Shown: positions 17,539-25,020 of the stretch, in pieces
Numbering within the stretch: the first letter of the stretch is position 1
Layout of the letters: every line of letters begins with the position of its first letter
NCBI GenBank assembly: GCA_030017825.1
Contig: JASEGW010000001.1
Location: forward strand, 1 to 45,614
DNA length: 45,614 nt
Direction: 5' to 3'
Source of the DNA: a bacterium
GTDB lineage: Bacteria > UBA9089 > JAHJRX01
Made by a program: the position numbers and the translations under genes
Notes under the pieces: generated by a model
Database searches by the model: none
Seen by the model: only the letters and a program-made list of their open reading frames with translations
What the model was told of the DNA's origin: nothing

Positions 17539-17753
17539 CACTGTCCTCCTAATAATGCAGCTAATTTTCTCTTCTGCTCTAAACTTAATCCATCCAATAA
17601 CTTATCCATAGAGGCATCTGCTTTTGCAGCTGCTTTTTTGACAGCTGGCTTTTCCTTCTTCATCCTTCTACTCGCTCTTAACTCCAAAATTTTAGCTTGC
17701 AGTTCCTCAGTTGACATTTGACTAATACTTTTTTTGAGTTCTTCAAGTATCAT
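17538..17753 (-). CDS. hypothetical protein with basic Ala/Lys-rich linker, 71 aa
   Basis: 71 residues: an N-terminal helix (LEELKKSISQMSTEELQAKI), a Lys/Ala-rich middle (KKEKPAVKKAAAK) and a C-terminal helix ending KLAALLGG. This resembles small nucleic-acid-binding phage proteins, but no family is recognised. GGAGGTG precedes the start. The stop overlaps the start of the ParB-methyltransferase, suggesting co-translation. Confidence 0.7.
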   Translation of the reverse strand: MILEELKKSISQMSTEELQAKILELRASRRMKKEKPAVKKAAAKADASMDKLLDGLSLEQKRKLAALLGGQ

Positions 17754-17927
17754 CTACACCTCCATTTCTCCCGCATCCTTCACTACTCTACCATATGTAA
17801 GGATAAGAACATCTGTGATTGCATCACTAAACTTCTCCTTAACTTCTTCTTTTTTCCATACCGCTTTCCTATCAATATGATCAAAGAAGCTTGTCTCAAC
17901 TCTACAAAGAAATGTCATTAAGTCCAT
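17754..17927 (-). CDS. hypothetical small protein, 57 aa
   Basis: 57 residues (MDLMTFLCRVETSFFDHI... ending GEMEV). The start is supported by AAGGAG with a 7-8 base spacer, and the gene fits exactly between its neighbours, leaving 1 base upstream and directly abutting the next start. No recognised family. Confidence 0.65.
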   Translation of the reverse strand: MDLMTFLCRVETSFFDHIDRKAVWKKEEVKEKFSDAITDVLILTYGRVVKDAGEMEV

Positions 17928-17928
17928 G

Positions 17929-18147
17929 CTATTTCTCCTTTGCTTTAAGCATGCTGAGGAATTTGATTTTCTTACATGTTATCATAGTTATTGCTAACTC
18001 ACCATGCTCATTTAAAAGCTCAATCAACTCATCTACTATAGCACTAAATAGATGATGTTTTAAGCCCCACGGAATTAACCTACGAAGAGCCTCATCCTGC
18101 TTCTCTGTGATCTCCACGTTTAAACGAGGAGGATTTTCACGTTCCAT
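17929..18147 (-). CDS. hypothetical RHH-like small protein, 72 aa
   Basis: 72 residues. PPRLNVEITEKQDEALRRL followed by two helices (HHLFSAIVDELIELLNE) has the strand-helix-helix pattern of ribbon-helix-helix DNA-binding proteins. This makes it one of the few candidates in the window for a small regulator of the dispersed palindromes; that link is speculative. GGAGGAAA precedes the start, which lies inside the end of the upstream gene. Confidence 0.6.
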   Translation of the reverse strand: MERENPPRLNVEITEKQDEALRRLIPWGLKHHLFSAIVDELIELLNEHGELAITMITCKKIKFLSMLKAKEK

Positions 18148-18415
18148 TACTAATTTCCTCCTTTACAATCTTTCTAATAATATCTTCCAAGGTTGGTTCT
18201 GGATCAAGCGGAGCCGCTTTTGAACTCTTAACGGGCCTAGTAAATCCAACTTCAATACAGCAGTCAAGACACCACTCAGCCACCAACTGGTAAACTTCAT
18301 ATGTTTCTGCTGTAGGGTATGTAGGGGTACAGTAATGTCTAAGTCCAGCTCCAACTTCGTAAAGGTTAGCAACCCTTTTCTTGCATCTATCACATGTTAG
18401 TATAGTCTTTTTCAT
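18137..18415 (-). CDS. Zn-ribbon-like hypothetical protein, 92 aa
   Basis: 92 residues from ATG 18415; an upstream in-frame GTG at 18430 lies within the ribosome site AAGGAGGAG and is rejected. CDRC near the N terminus and CLDCC about 35 residues on form a probable zinc site. The C-terminal EDIIRKIVKEE is helical. It is the first gene after an unusual 127-base leader with a palindrome (18530-18553). Confidence 0.65.
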   Translation of the reverse strand: MKKTILTCDRCKKRVANLYEVGAGLRHYCTPTYPTAETYEVYQLVAEWCLDCCIEVGFTRPVKSSKAAPLDPEPTLEDIIRKIVKEEISNGT

Positions 18416-18430
18416 GTCTCCTCCTTTCAC

Positions 18431-18557
18431 TTAATTGCCCCCGTGTTGTCTCCGTTTGAGATCAACTTTGGTTTCACCTCCCGCAGCAGGACGCTACGCC
18501 GACGAGGGCAAAAATTATTTCTAGGGTAACTATGTTTAAAATTTTAAACACAGTTTA
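18431..18557 (-). promoter_or_regulatory. 127-base GC-rich intergenic leader between the SSB-like and Zn-ribbon genes
   Basis: The stretch contains palindrome 18530-18553, then a GC-rich patch (18482-18510) unlike its AT-rich surroundings, and on the minus strand a small hairpin GTTGATCTC...GAGACAAC ending about 35 bases before the next ATG. A 16-codon GTG reading frame also fits here but lacks proper ribosome-site spacing. It could be a structured 5' leader; no known riboswitch class is recognised. Confidence 0.3.
18530..18553. promoter_or_regulatory. dispersed palindrome, copy 4
   Basis: Core GTTTAAAATTTTAAAC with flanks CTAT and ACAG, about 115 bases upstream of the Zn-ribbon gene at 18415, after the SSB-like gene. 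Confidence 0.88.
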
Positions 18558-19040
18558 TTACTCAGCAGATCTAAACCTCGCAACTCTATTTTGTTTACCA
18601 TAAGTAGGATCTGTTTCCTCAGTCAATGTTACCCACCCTGTATTTCCAATATAATCAGCATATGCAATAGGGCCACTCGTTGGAATATCAAACGCTTTGT
18701 AAAAGTATTTGATAGCTCTCTGCCTATTTTTCTGCTGTCTTATCGGGTCACTATCTTGAGGAAGCATCAAGACATGCCTAACAATTTTTGTATCAGGCAT
18801 ATCAGCGATCTCAAACTCTGTAAAAAGAAATGGCCCTTTCTTCTTTGCCGGCCTCTTCTCAAACGTGACAAGACGAAGTTTATAATCTTCGTCAGGCACT
18901 GTCGATAAGTCAGGTACGTCATCCAGATCAATTCCTAAATCCAAAAACGACTCATCTTTTTCTTCAACTCCATTTACTAAATCTTCTACCATTTGACTTT
19001 CCTCCGTTAATTTTAGTAGGTTGTTTAGGCTTCTAGCCAT
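18558..19040 (-). CDS. putative ssDNA-binding protein (DUF669/SSB-like)
   Basis: 160 residues. After an acidic segment (DLGIDLDDVPDLSTVPDEDY) comes a beta-rich core YKLRLVTFEKR, GPFLFTEFEIAD and NTGWVTLTEETDPTYGKQN that resembles OB-fold phage single-strand binding or DUF669-type proteins, which sit beside Sak4/RecA-like ATPases. It overlaps the upstream ATPase gene by 16 bases, supporting a shared recombination role. Similarity was judged by eye, so the family is tentative. Confidence 0.55.
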   Translation of the reverse strand: MARSLNNLLKLTEESQMVEDLVNGVEEKDESFLDLGIDLDDVPDLSTVPDEDYKLRLVTFEKRPAKKKGPFLFTEFEIADMPDTKIVRHVLMLPQDSDPIRQQKNRQRAIKYFYKAFDIPTSGPIAYADYIGNTGWVTLTEETDPTYGKQNRVARFRSAE

Positions 19041-19840
19041 GGGATAGACATGTCTTCACACGGAAGACCCGCCTTTTTCAAAAGAGCCTTTATATTGGCT
19101 TCTTCGTACTTATCAAATTTTCCTCTCCTTGCTAAGCGACTGCTTGCCTTAAAAATCGAAGTGGGTCTTGTTTGTAGTAGCCACCGTGTTCCTTGGTCTT
19201 TTACTTCTGCCACAAATGCATAATACATCTCATCAAATGATAAAGGAATTCTTATTTTAGCTTTACCTGTAATTAATGGACTAACAAACATCTTTCCAGT
19301 AGCCTCATCTTTGTCAGATTCAGGATGTGCAGTCACGATTATGTCACAAGGTAAACTAAAAATCCCACCTATTGAATTCTCAAGATGTAGCATCTGGTGA
19401 ATATAGTCATTTTCATTTCCAGTTCCTGTCTGTGGTATTCCTCCTGCACGACCCTGCTTCTTTAACACATAATTCATTATCACTTGACTAAATGTAGTCA
19501 TTGAATCTAATCCATATGTAGCAAAGTTATTGAAATACCCTTCCTTTTTTCGTCGATGAAACTCTCTATCCCACTCAGCGAACACTTTAGGATTTGAAGG
19601 GTCATCTGTTTCCCACCTTATATCTGCGACTATTAGTCCTTTCTCAATTTCAGGAGCTAACACTTGTGAACCCCCTGGATCAAAACAATCTATATGCACT
19701 GGAAATCGGGCTGTTGAAAATAGTGTGGTTTTTCCGGATCCCTTTTCTCCATAAACAAGTGCACGATAGCGCTCCGCCCCCCTTTTTTCTTTAGAGTACT
19801 GATTCACTTTTTGAACTTCAGCAACTATATCTAAACCCAT
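19025..19840 (-). CDS. Sak4-like RecA-fold ATPase (AAA_24)
   Basis: 271 residues. Walker A GEKGSGKTT at about residue 31, a hydrophobic strand ATYGLDSMTTF in the Walker B position, and DIIVTAHPESD as the likely sensor strand match the AAA_24/Sak4 phage recombinases, single-domain RecA-fold annealing ATPases. Together with the SSB-like gene downstream and the RecB/Cas4-like nuclease upstream it makes a plausible strand-exchange module. AGGAGG precedes the start. Confidence 0.8.
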   Translation of the reverse strand: MGLDIVAEVQKVNQYSKEKRGAERYRALVYGEKGSGKTTLFSTARFPVHIDCFDPGGSQVLAPEIEKGLIVADIRWETDDPSNPKVFAEWDREFHRRKKEGYFNNFATYGLDSMTTFSQVIMNYVLKKQGRAGGIPQTGTGNENDYIHQMLHLENSIGGIFSLPCDIIVTAHPESDKDEATGKMFVSPLITGKAKIRIPLSFDEMYYAFVAEVKDQGTRWLLQTRPTSIFKASSRLARRGKFDKYEEANIKALLKKAGLPCEDMSIPWLEA

Positions 19841-19867
19841 TTTTCTAACCTCCTGATAGAGGATATA

Positions 19868-20269
19868 CTATCCCCATCTTTGTGGCTCCAAATAACCCAT
19901 TACCCAAGCTTTATAATGCTCATCACAAAGTGTTTTAAGCCAGGTTCCCAAACTTCTCAACTTTCCAAGTTCACCACAGATTTCGCAGATTGTTGCTGAT
20001 TTACCTTCTGCTTTATCTATTAGCTCGAAGACTTCATCTGAACCTCCTTCTATATAAAAACGTAACGTCCCATACTTCTCTTTTACTTGAGTAGCAACCA
20101 CCCCTTCATCGAGCTTAGTCAATGCCCTTGATAGATCGTAAAGAAGTGCAAACCAGCCGTCGGAGCATTCAAAGCCAAAGCTCATCAAATTCTCAGTTAA
20201 GGGCCTGTACACACCTACATACAATTCTGGAAACTCTCTTATCAGGAACTGCTCTAAAACTGTTTTCAT
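19868..20269 (-). CDS. conserved phage protein with CxxC pair, 133 aa
   Basis: 133 residues. FGFECSDGWFALLYDL, VKEKYGTLRFYIEGGSDEV and ATICEICGELG are recognisable as a protein found widely in phage early regions and of unknown function. CEIC and a later LCDEH could bind zinc. The start overlaps the nuclease stop by 4 bases (coupling). Confidence 0.7.
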   Translation of the reverse strand: MKTVLEQFLIREFPELYVGVYRPLTENLMSFGFECSDGWFALLYDLSRALTKLDEGVVATQVKEKYGTLRFYIEGGSDEVFELIDKAEGKSATICEICGELGKLRSLGTWLKTLCDEHYKAWVMGYLEPQRWG

Positions 20270-21216
20270 GTTATCTTTCCTCCTTTCAGCACTATTTTAT
20301 GCTTTGTTTCCCTTTTTGAGGGATCCCAATACTCTACCCTGAAACCTTCAGGGATCTCATCAGCACGTTGCAGTGGGTTAGACCAACTAAGGCAGAAGTT
20401 AAAATAAGGACATCCACGGTAACTTGAGCAACTATTATAAGCTGGCGCAAATGCTTCTAGCACTTCGTCCTCTTCTTTACATCTTTTTAATAACTCATAA
20501 TCAGCTTCAATTTTATCAACAGCCTGATTTATATGAACAAGCCAGGCGTCCATCATCCTTGGTGTTCTACGAACTGGAACTCGAGGAAATTCTGCAATCT
20601 TACTTTTGGTAAAGATAGCACCATTGATCTCAACTCCCCAAACCTCATTTGTAGGAAAGGCACAGAATAGAACATGATTGTACGTGCCTGTCTGTACTGA
20701 GAGCTTCCATCCATCTCTCCACTGCTGACTATTTTGACTTCCAGTTTTATGTTCTAAGGATTTGATGAGATCATTATTGTCAAGATCTCGCATGATTGAG
20801 TCCATCTTAAAATGAATAACACGCTTCTCACTGATAGGGACAGCACCCGAAATTTCAGTGTGAAGGACTTTATAGTGATCCTTTTTTCTAAACTCCTTAC
20901 AGTACATTGCTAATGCTAATCTTGCATGACCTGGAGTTTTTGGACTCCTCTCTAAATCAGTTTCCTCACTAAATACTTCCCTATATTTTTCTGTTAAAAC
21001 TTCAACAGCTCCCTCATATGACTCACCGCCCATTCCATGAAGTAATAAGTGTTCCATAGAAAGATGCCAGCACTTCCCAAAGTGTCTGTGAACATCTGGG
21101 GTGTCGAGTTCCCACCCTAAAATGTATTTATACATATAGGCACGAGGGCAGGATAAGTAAGCTGATATTTTTGAGGCATCATGGATTTTCCAGGTTGGAT
21201 GTTCCTGTAGTGACAC
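20266..21216 (-). CDS. PD-(D/E)XK nuclease, RecB/Cas4-like, with Fe-S cysteines
   Basis: About 316 residues from GTG 21216, preceded by AGGAGAAAGGAAGG; an ATG at 21264 is the longer alternative with deeper overlap of the upstream gene. Nuclease elements: FGKCWHLSMEHLL (helix with the conserved His), KMDSIM (metal Asp) and SLEHKTG (ExK). Cysteines LSCPRAY near the N terminus and CSSYRGCPYFNFC near the C terminus match the 4Fe-4S arrangement of Cas4/AddB nucleases. It probably resects ends for the adjacent ATPase/SSB pair. There is no CRISPR locus here. Confidence 0.85.
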   Translation of the reverse strand: MSLQEHPTWKIHDASKISAYLSCPRAYMYKYILGWELDTPDVHRHFGKCWHLSMEHLLLHGMGGESYEGAVEVLTEKYREVFSEETDLERSPKTPGHARLALAMYCKEFRKKDHYKVLHTEISGAVPISEKRVIHFKMDSIMRDLDNNDLIKSLEHKTGSQNSQQWRDGWKLSVQTGTYNHVLFCAFPTNEVWGVEINGAIFTKSKIAEFPRVPVRRTPRMMDAWLVHINQAVDKIEADYELLKRCKEEDEVLEAFAPAYNSCSSYRGCPYFNFCLSWSNPLQRADEIPEGFRVEYWDPSKRETKHKIVLKGGKIT

Positions 21217-21448
21217 TACTTTTCCTTCCTTTCTCCTCTGATAAGGATAGCAATAGTTCTGCATAGTGAATTATTTTCTTTAGGTCTTTTGGATTTACCT
21301 TACCTTTTGCATTTCTATAGGCATATTTTATAATGCTGCCTAACGCAAATTGGTTGAAGAATCCACCAGCCCTGTATAGATCTATTGGTTCAACTGAGGC
21401 AGTTTTATACTTACTACTCCCTTTATTTTTTAAGCTATTCCAACTCAT
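21179..21448 (-). CDS. DUF3310-like protein, 89 aa
   Basis: 89 residues. PIDLYRAGGFFNQFALGSIIKYAYR followed by KDLKKIIHYAELLL has the pattern of DUF3310/SaV-like phage proteins (HPYDLIKAGGxxxxLGNAIKYLxR... ELDLKKAxWYLxRLL), often found near nucleotide-metabolism genes and related to MazG-like helices. Molecular role unknown. Its 3' end overlaps the start of the nuclease gene; its start overlaps the upstream stop by 4 bases. Confidence 0.65.
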   Translation of the reverse strand: MSWNSLKNKGSSKYKTASVEPIDLYRAGGFFNQFALGSIIKYAYRNAKGKVNPKDLKKIIHYAELLLSLSEEKGRKSSVTTGTSNLENP

Positions 21449-21807
21449 CTTTTAACTACCTCCTTTATCTCTTCTATAGAGAGTACTATAGGAATATTAA
21501 GGGACTCTGCTAATTTACGCTCTTTAGCCCACCCCACACTATTTTCAGCATTTGGTAGCAAAAATACTACATCGCAAGCACTAAGCCACTCACGGCTTAA
21601 TTCATAAATCATCTCAGAAGTTATTTCTTCTCCTGGATAGAGAGAGAGGATGTAATGGAGGTCTATATGAGGACAGAAGGGAGCATACCCTCTTTTAAGA
21701 AGCTCTACTGCTGCTCTTATTCCTTCTCTCACATTAGACAAATATTCAATAGCGTGATTGCCCTTGCCAGTCGGAGTTATTGCACCTGCTATGTAAACTT
21801 TAATCAA
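21445..21807 (-). CDS. DUF4406 / nucleoside 2-deoxyribosyltransferase-like protein
   Basis: About 120 residues starting at TTG 21807 (AGGAGG, 6-base spacer), which avoids the 40-base overlap implied by ATG 21849. KVYIAGAIT, REGIRAAVELLKRGYAPFCPH, CDVVFLLPNAENSVGWAKE and A.SLNIPIVL are the features of DUF4406/nucleoside deoxyribosyltransferase-type Rossmann folds. It may act in base salvage or nucleotide-pool control, in keeping with the UDG-polymerase fusion; substrate unknown. Confidence 0.8.
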   Translation of the reverse strand: MIKVYIAGAITPTGKGNHAIEYLSNVREGIRAAVELLKRGYAPFCPHIDLHYILSLYPGEEITSEMIYELSREWLSACDVVFLLPNAENSVGWAKERKLAESLNIPIVLSIEEIKEVVKR

Positions 21808-21808
21808 G

Positions 21809-22621
21809 TTAAGCCTCCTGAACTTTGTCATCAAAGTGTGGAATTTCATCCATAGTAAAATGCCAAACTCTTAACCTATCATGATCATCAATGTAAAAGA
21901 TACAACCGCCAATATCGGGCTGCATTTTACCATAACTTTTTAAATATGGCTTTGAAGGTTCATAGGCCATCCACGCAGGCAACTGAATCATATGTACATC
22001 CTTTTCGTGAATGTAAATAAAGTTGTGCCAGTGGCCTCTGACAAAAACGTCTATATGAGGCACCTTACCAGTTGCTTCAGCCAACTTTGTAAACATTAAT
22101 TCTCTGCCCATAAGCATCTCACGATAGACATAGGCGGCACTTTCACCGTGCTGAATGTTAAACACCTTCTCACTGGGTGCAAACTTCAAGTTAGCAATGG
22201 CCCCTCTCCACACACCACCAAGGCGATCACATACGTCCTTTTCTGGATTGTGACCTTTTGTGCTTCTGTGATAGCCACTGCCACCAAACATAATCAACTT
22301 TCTTTTTGGAGCATCTTTTGGATTGACAAGTAAATCTAGCACTTGTGTGCCAAGATCAACCTGTTCGTCTAAGTCAGGACTTATTAATAAAGTGCCTCGT
22401 TCGATAAAGTTTTGACCGTGGAGCAAATCTCCAACAACCAGTACCGTATCTACGCTATCTCTTTTGCAGACTTTTACAAAGTTGAGAAAGTGATCCCAGA
22501 TCTGTATTTGTTCTGGACTTGCATGTATTTCCTGCCCTTGTGAAGTCATAATAGAGGGTGGCATTAAAGCATATCTTGAAAACAAGTGTAAATCAGAAAT
22601 TGCAGCTATAACTCTTTTCAT
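21809..22621 (-). CDS. calcineurin-like metallophosphoesterase
   Basis: 270 residues from ATG 22621 (GGGAGGAT upstream). Metal-binding motifs: ISDLHLF (DxH), VVGDLLHG (GDxxH) and RGHWHNF (GHxH). The usual GNHD/E is replaced by a FGGSGYHRS-type segment, an unusual variant. This family includes Mre11/SbcD-like nucleases and nucleotide phosphatases; the position among recombination genes favours a DNA-end role, but no partner SbcC-like ATPase is seen. The stop lies 1 base before the next TTG start. Confidence 0.8.
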   Translation of the reverse strand: MKRVIAAISDLHLFSRYALMPPSIMTSQGQEIHASPEQIQIWDHFLNFVKVCKRDSVDTVLVVGDLLHGQNFIERGTLLISPDLDEQVDLGTQVLDLLVNPKDAPKRKLIMFGGSGYHRSTKGHNPEKDVCDRLGGVWRGAIANLKFAPSEKVFNIQHGESAAYVYREMLMGRELMFTKLAEATGKVPHIDVFVRGHWHNFIYIHEKDVHMIQLPAWMAYEPSKPYLKSYGKMQPDIGGCIFYIDDHDRLRVWHFTMDEIPHFDDKVQEA

Positions 22622-22623
22622 TT

Positions 22624-22836
22624 TTATCCTCCCCACTTTAGTTTTCTAAGTAGAAAAGCAAATCCAGCTCCTAGTGGGGGAACTATAATAGCCTGCATCC
22701 CTAACCAAGCTGCGTACTGAGACTTCTCGATGCCCACTACCCATATCATATAAGGAGTTAGTGTTACTGTCCAATAAACAAATGAGATAACTGCGTCTAT
22801 TAGAAACCTTTTCATTCCCTTAGGTACTTTAATCAT
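22624..22836 (-). CDS. small two-TM membrane protein, 70 aa
   Basis: 70 residues with two hydrophobic segments, about 11-33 (FLIDAVISFVYWTVTLTPYM) and 42-63 (AWLGMQAIIVPPLGAGFAFL), and basic ends. It lies 2 bases before the phosphoesterase start and overlaps the Zn-ribbon gene by 4 bases. Function unknown. Confidence 0.7.
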   Translation of the reverse strand: MIKVPKGMKRFLIDAVISFVYWTVTLTPYMIWVVGIEKSQYAAWLGMQAIIVPPLGAGFAFLLRKLKWGG

Positions 22837-23111
22837 TCTGTTTGAACCTCCATATTGCTTATTAATTTCCTACCATGTTTTGTATCACTTCTGTTAGCGG
22901 TTTTATCAGAGTACCACCGCCCACACTCTTTACATACCCAGGCATTAACTCCATTAGAGTAAGGATTTAGGCTTCCGCATTCAGGACATGGAGGTCTGTT
23001 AACTACTTTAGCCCTCCTATTAATTTTTTGAAACGTTCTGCCACAGTCTTTACACTTTATTCTCATGCCCTGTGAAACTGTTCTACCACTGTTACACTTT
23101 AGGCAGTTCAT
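22833..23111 (-). CDS. double zinc-ribbon protein, 92 aa
   Basis: 92 residues with two treble/ribbon modules: CLKC...CKDCGRTF at the N terminus and CPECGS...CKECGRWY in the middle. The CGRTF/CGRWY style resembles the DNA-binding zinc ribbons of IS1-type InsA and many phage proteins. It probably binds nucleic acid; the target is unknown. The start lies inside the previous gene. Confidence 0.75.
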   Translation of the reverse strand: MNCLKCNSGRTVSQGMRIKCKDCGRTFQKINRRAKVVNRPPCPECGSLNPYSNGVNAWVCKECGRWYSDKTANRSDTKHGRKLISNMEVQTE

Positions 23112-23430
23112 CTTCAGGCCCCGTCACTTTCAATAGTTCACCTAGCATTAACTTTCTCTCAACGTATCTGTTATCTTTGAATATTAGGATGTTGAGCCTG
23201 CCGTGTAAAAATGCAAAGCATGAACAGGCAACACAGGCCATTGTGGTTAGGCCTGATAATAGAATATAGTCAGTCGGTGCACTCTCTCTTAGTTTCATTG
23301 CGAAGTCCCTATACATCTTACTAATTGCAAATTTAGAGACTGGCCCTTCTGATAAAAACTTGATTTTGCCAAAGCGGAGGGCATCACTATAGTCGTGACC
23401 TCCATTATTGATGCAGTATACCGTTGCCAT
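23092..23430 (-). CDS. conserved hypothetical phage protein, 112 aa
   Basis: 112 residues. DYILLSGLTTMACVACSC, AFLHGRLNILIF and YVER occur in a protein seen in many phage early regions; the predicted Rossmann-like strand pattern suggests a small alpha/beta protein. No catalytic motif is recognised. Preceded by an AAAGGAGAG site and palindrome 23458-23481. Confidence 0.65.
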   Translation of the reverse strand: MATVYCINNGGHDYSDALRFGKIKFLSEGPVSKFAISKMYRDFAMKLRESAPTDYILLSGLTTMACVACSCFAFLHGRLNILIFKDNRYVERKLMLGELLKVTGPEDELPKV

Positions 23431-23457
23431 ACATCTCTCCTTTTCTTTTTTTTTTAA

Positions 23458-23481
23458 CTGTGTTTAAAATTTTAAACACAG
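23458..23481. promoter_or_regulatory. dispersed palindrome, copy 5 (perfect 28-bp symmetry)
   Basis: Core GTTTAAAATTTTAAAC with flanks CTGT and ACAG. Perfect symmetry extends to 28 bp (23456-23483). Upstream of the gene starting at 23430. Confidence 0.9.
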
Positions 23482-23483
23482 TT

Positions 23484-23762
23484 TCAAATTCCAAGGCTCA
23501 TTCTTATTGCACTAATTGGCCCGCCATCTTCTTCTAATAGATTGGCTAGTGAAGTGAATTCTCCAGTCTTTGTATTTAATCTACACAGATGAATACCGCA
23601 GCCTTGGTGGTTAAGATGACTGAATGCTACAGCGTAAACTTGCTCATCCTGATTAAACAGTCTAATCCAATTTACCTTGGTAGGATAAGCATTTCCATCT
23701 ACATCCTCTATTATCATTCTAACATTTTTATCGTGTAGTTTTATTAATCCAAGTTCGAGCAT
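23484..23762 (-). CDS. hypothetical protein, 92 aa
   Basis: 92 residues, beta-rich (VRMIIEDVDGNAYPTKVNWIRLF... HLCRLNTKTGEF), no family recognised. AAAGGAAAG precedes ATG 23762, which lies inside the end of the upstream gene. The gene ends 2 bases before palindrome 23458-23481. Confidence 0.6.
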   Translation of the reverse strand: MLELGLIKLHDKNVRMIIEDVDGNAYPTKVNWIRLFNQDEQVYAVAFSHLNHQGCGIHLCRLNTKTGEFTSLANLLEEDGGPISAIRMSLGI

Positions 23763-23943
23763 TTACTTTCCTTTTTTTGTTCTTATATTTTTTATAGTCT
23801 TCAGGTGTTAACTTAAACCTATGTCCAGCAACGCACACTATATCCACACCATATAATTCTACACAGTGTATGTAGCCTTTGTTAGCACACTCACTTCTCT
23901 CAGTCTCAGTCCAAATATATCCACTACAAATTGGGCACTTCAT
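23728..23943 (-). CDS. Zn-finger-like hypothetical protein, 71 aa
   Basis: 71 residues starting MKCPICSGYIW, with CPIC and later C/H residues (HCVELYGVDIVCVAGHRFKL) that could complete a zinc site, then a basic tail. Overlaps both neighbours, as is usual in this arm. Function unknown. Confidence 0.6.
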   Translation of the reverse strand: MKCPICSGYIWTETERSECANKGYIHCVELYGVDIVCVAGHRFKLTPEDYKKYKNKKRKVNARTWINKTTR

Positions 23944-24553
23944 TGTTGATTTCTAAGGACAAGTATACATAATTGCTAAATATCTTGCTGACATACTTGC
24001 CATCCTTTCCTCCTAAATAATTATGCAGTGCTTTCACTACATCACCCTTATTCTTTTTTAAGTACATCTGCAAGATTGCTGAACTTGCCTTTATGTTCTT
24101 TTTAACATTAAACAGGTCACGCCTGTCTACTATACCTAAGTCGACCAGCATTTTCTTATGAATGTCAAACATGACTTGGCCAAGACCAAGTGCTCCTGCT
24201 TTTGACACTGCAGATGGCACAAACCCTGACTCCACTTCTATTAGTGCCAAGAGTAGAATTGGGTTTGGATACTTACAAACTTCTTCAGCGATCTCCGTTG
24301 CAGTTTCAACACTAATGCGACTTGAGTGATGCATAATCCACTCAGTAGATTTCTTAATCTTATTTGCCCTGTCCGCTCTACTCATCTCTTCCTTATTCTT
24401 TAATTCAGCTTCTAATTCAGCCTTCAATTCAGAAATGTGTTTATCTTTTTGTAGAACGCTTTTTTGCAAGTCGGCAATTATTGAGCCAGTGATTAACCAA
24501 CTACCGACTGCCACCGCTAATAGTGATACTGTAAATGATCTTAGAATTTTCAT
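23924..24553 (-). CDS. membrane-anchored lytic transglycosylase (SLT domain)
   Basis: 209 residues. An N-terminal anchor or uncleaved signal (about 8-30, TVSLLAVAVGSWLITGSII) is followed by a short coiled coil (about 35-60) and an SLT domain: catalytic Glu in LIEVESGF, then SKAGALGLGQVM and LHNYLGGKDG. The family cleaves peptidoglycan glycan strands from the periplasmic side. Its place in the early/replication arm, far from the lysis genes, suggests local wall remodelling rather than final lysis; a virion function is also possible. Strong GCGGAGG start site. Confidence 0.88.
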   Translation of the reverse strand: MKILRSFTVSLLAVAVGSWLITGSIIADLQKSVLQKDKHISELKAELEAELKNKEEMSRADRANKIKKSTEWIMHHSSRISVETATEIAEEVCKYPNPILLLALIEVESGFVPSAVSKAGALGLGQVMFDIHKKMLVDLGIVDRRDLFNVKKNIKASSAILQMYLKKNKGDVVKALHNYLGGKDGKYVSKIFSNYVYLSLEINNEVPNL

Positions 24554-24909
24554 ATTTCCTCCGCAAGAATGACCTCTTTTGCTAAATCAACTGACCCTGG
24601 AGCAAGAATGTTAAAATTGATAGATATTAGCTCCTCTAAAGACGTTGTTGATACAATTTGGGCGTCAACTATATACCACACCTCCTTCGCTTTTGAGGGA
24701 ATATAAAAGCATTTAAATATCCTAAGTGGTAGAATCAACCCATTTCTAAAGTGCTCTGCTGCCTGTTTTTCTTTAAAAACTGTCAGCGGCCCACATCCTT
24801 TGTTTGGATGAACAGATTCATTTACTTTATATTCAACTGCTCCACGCCTACCGAGCATTATTGGTGACCTTAGACTACTTTCCACTACTTTATATCCTAC
24901 CTTTATCAT
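24550..24909 (-). CDS. hypothetical protein, 119 aa
   Basis: 119 residues. YKVV...RRGAVEYKVNE, CGPLTVFKEKQAAEHF and WYIVDA resemble a small conserved phage/bacterial protein of unknown function. AGGAGG precedes the ATG, and palindrome 24949-24972 lies upstream. Its stop overlaps the start of the transglycosylase by 4 bases. Confidence 0.65.
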   Translation of the reverse strand: MIKVGYKVVESSLRSPIMLGRRGAVEYKVNESVHPNKGCGPLTVFKEKQAAEHFRNGLILPLRIFKCFYIPSKAKEVWYIVDAQIVSTTSLEELISINFNILAPGSVDLAKEVILAEEI

Positions 24910-24948
24910 TTTAAATCCTCCTTATATATCTTCCTACGAATTTCTGCA

Positions 24949-24972
24949 CTTTGTTCAAAATTTTAAGCAGAG
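24949..24972. promoter_or_regulatory. dispersed palindrome, copy 6 (diverged)
   Basis: Core GTTCAAAATTTTAAGC with flanks CTTT and AGAG; compensated changes at both arms keep it symmetric. Next to hairpin 24969-25001 and upstream of the gene at 24909. Confidence 0.8.
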
Positions 24973-25001
24973 GTGAGCTCCCTTTTGGGGAGTCCACCTC
25001 T
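24969..25001 (-). terminator. terminator-like hairpin
   Basis: AGAGGTG...CTCCC, loop, GGGAG...CACCTCT: a two-part stem after the stop of the gene at 25021. On the minus strand it runs into palindrome 24949-24972; the U-tract is weak. Confidence 0.55.
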
Positions 25002-25020
25002 CTACTTATACTTTCCCTAC

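Noticed and set aside
20266..21216. CRISPR-associated Cas4 as part of a CRISPR system
   Set aside because: No repeats, spacers or other cas genes; Cas4/RecB-like nucleases are common in phage recombination modules.
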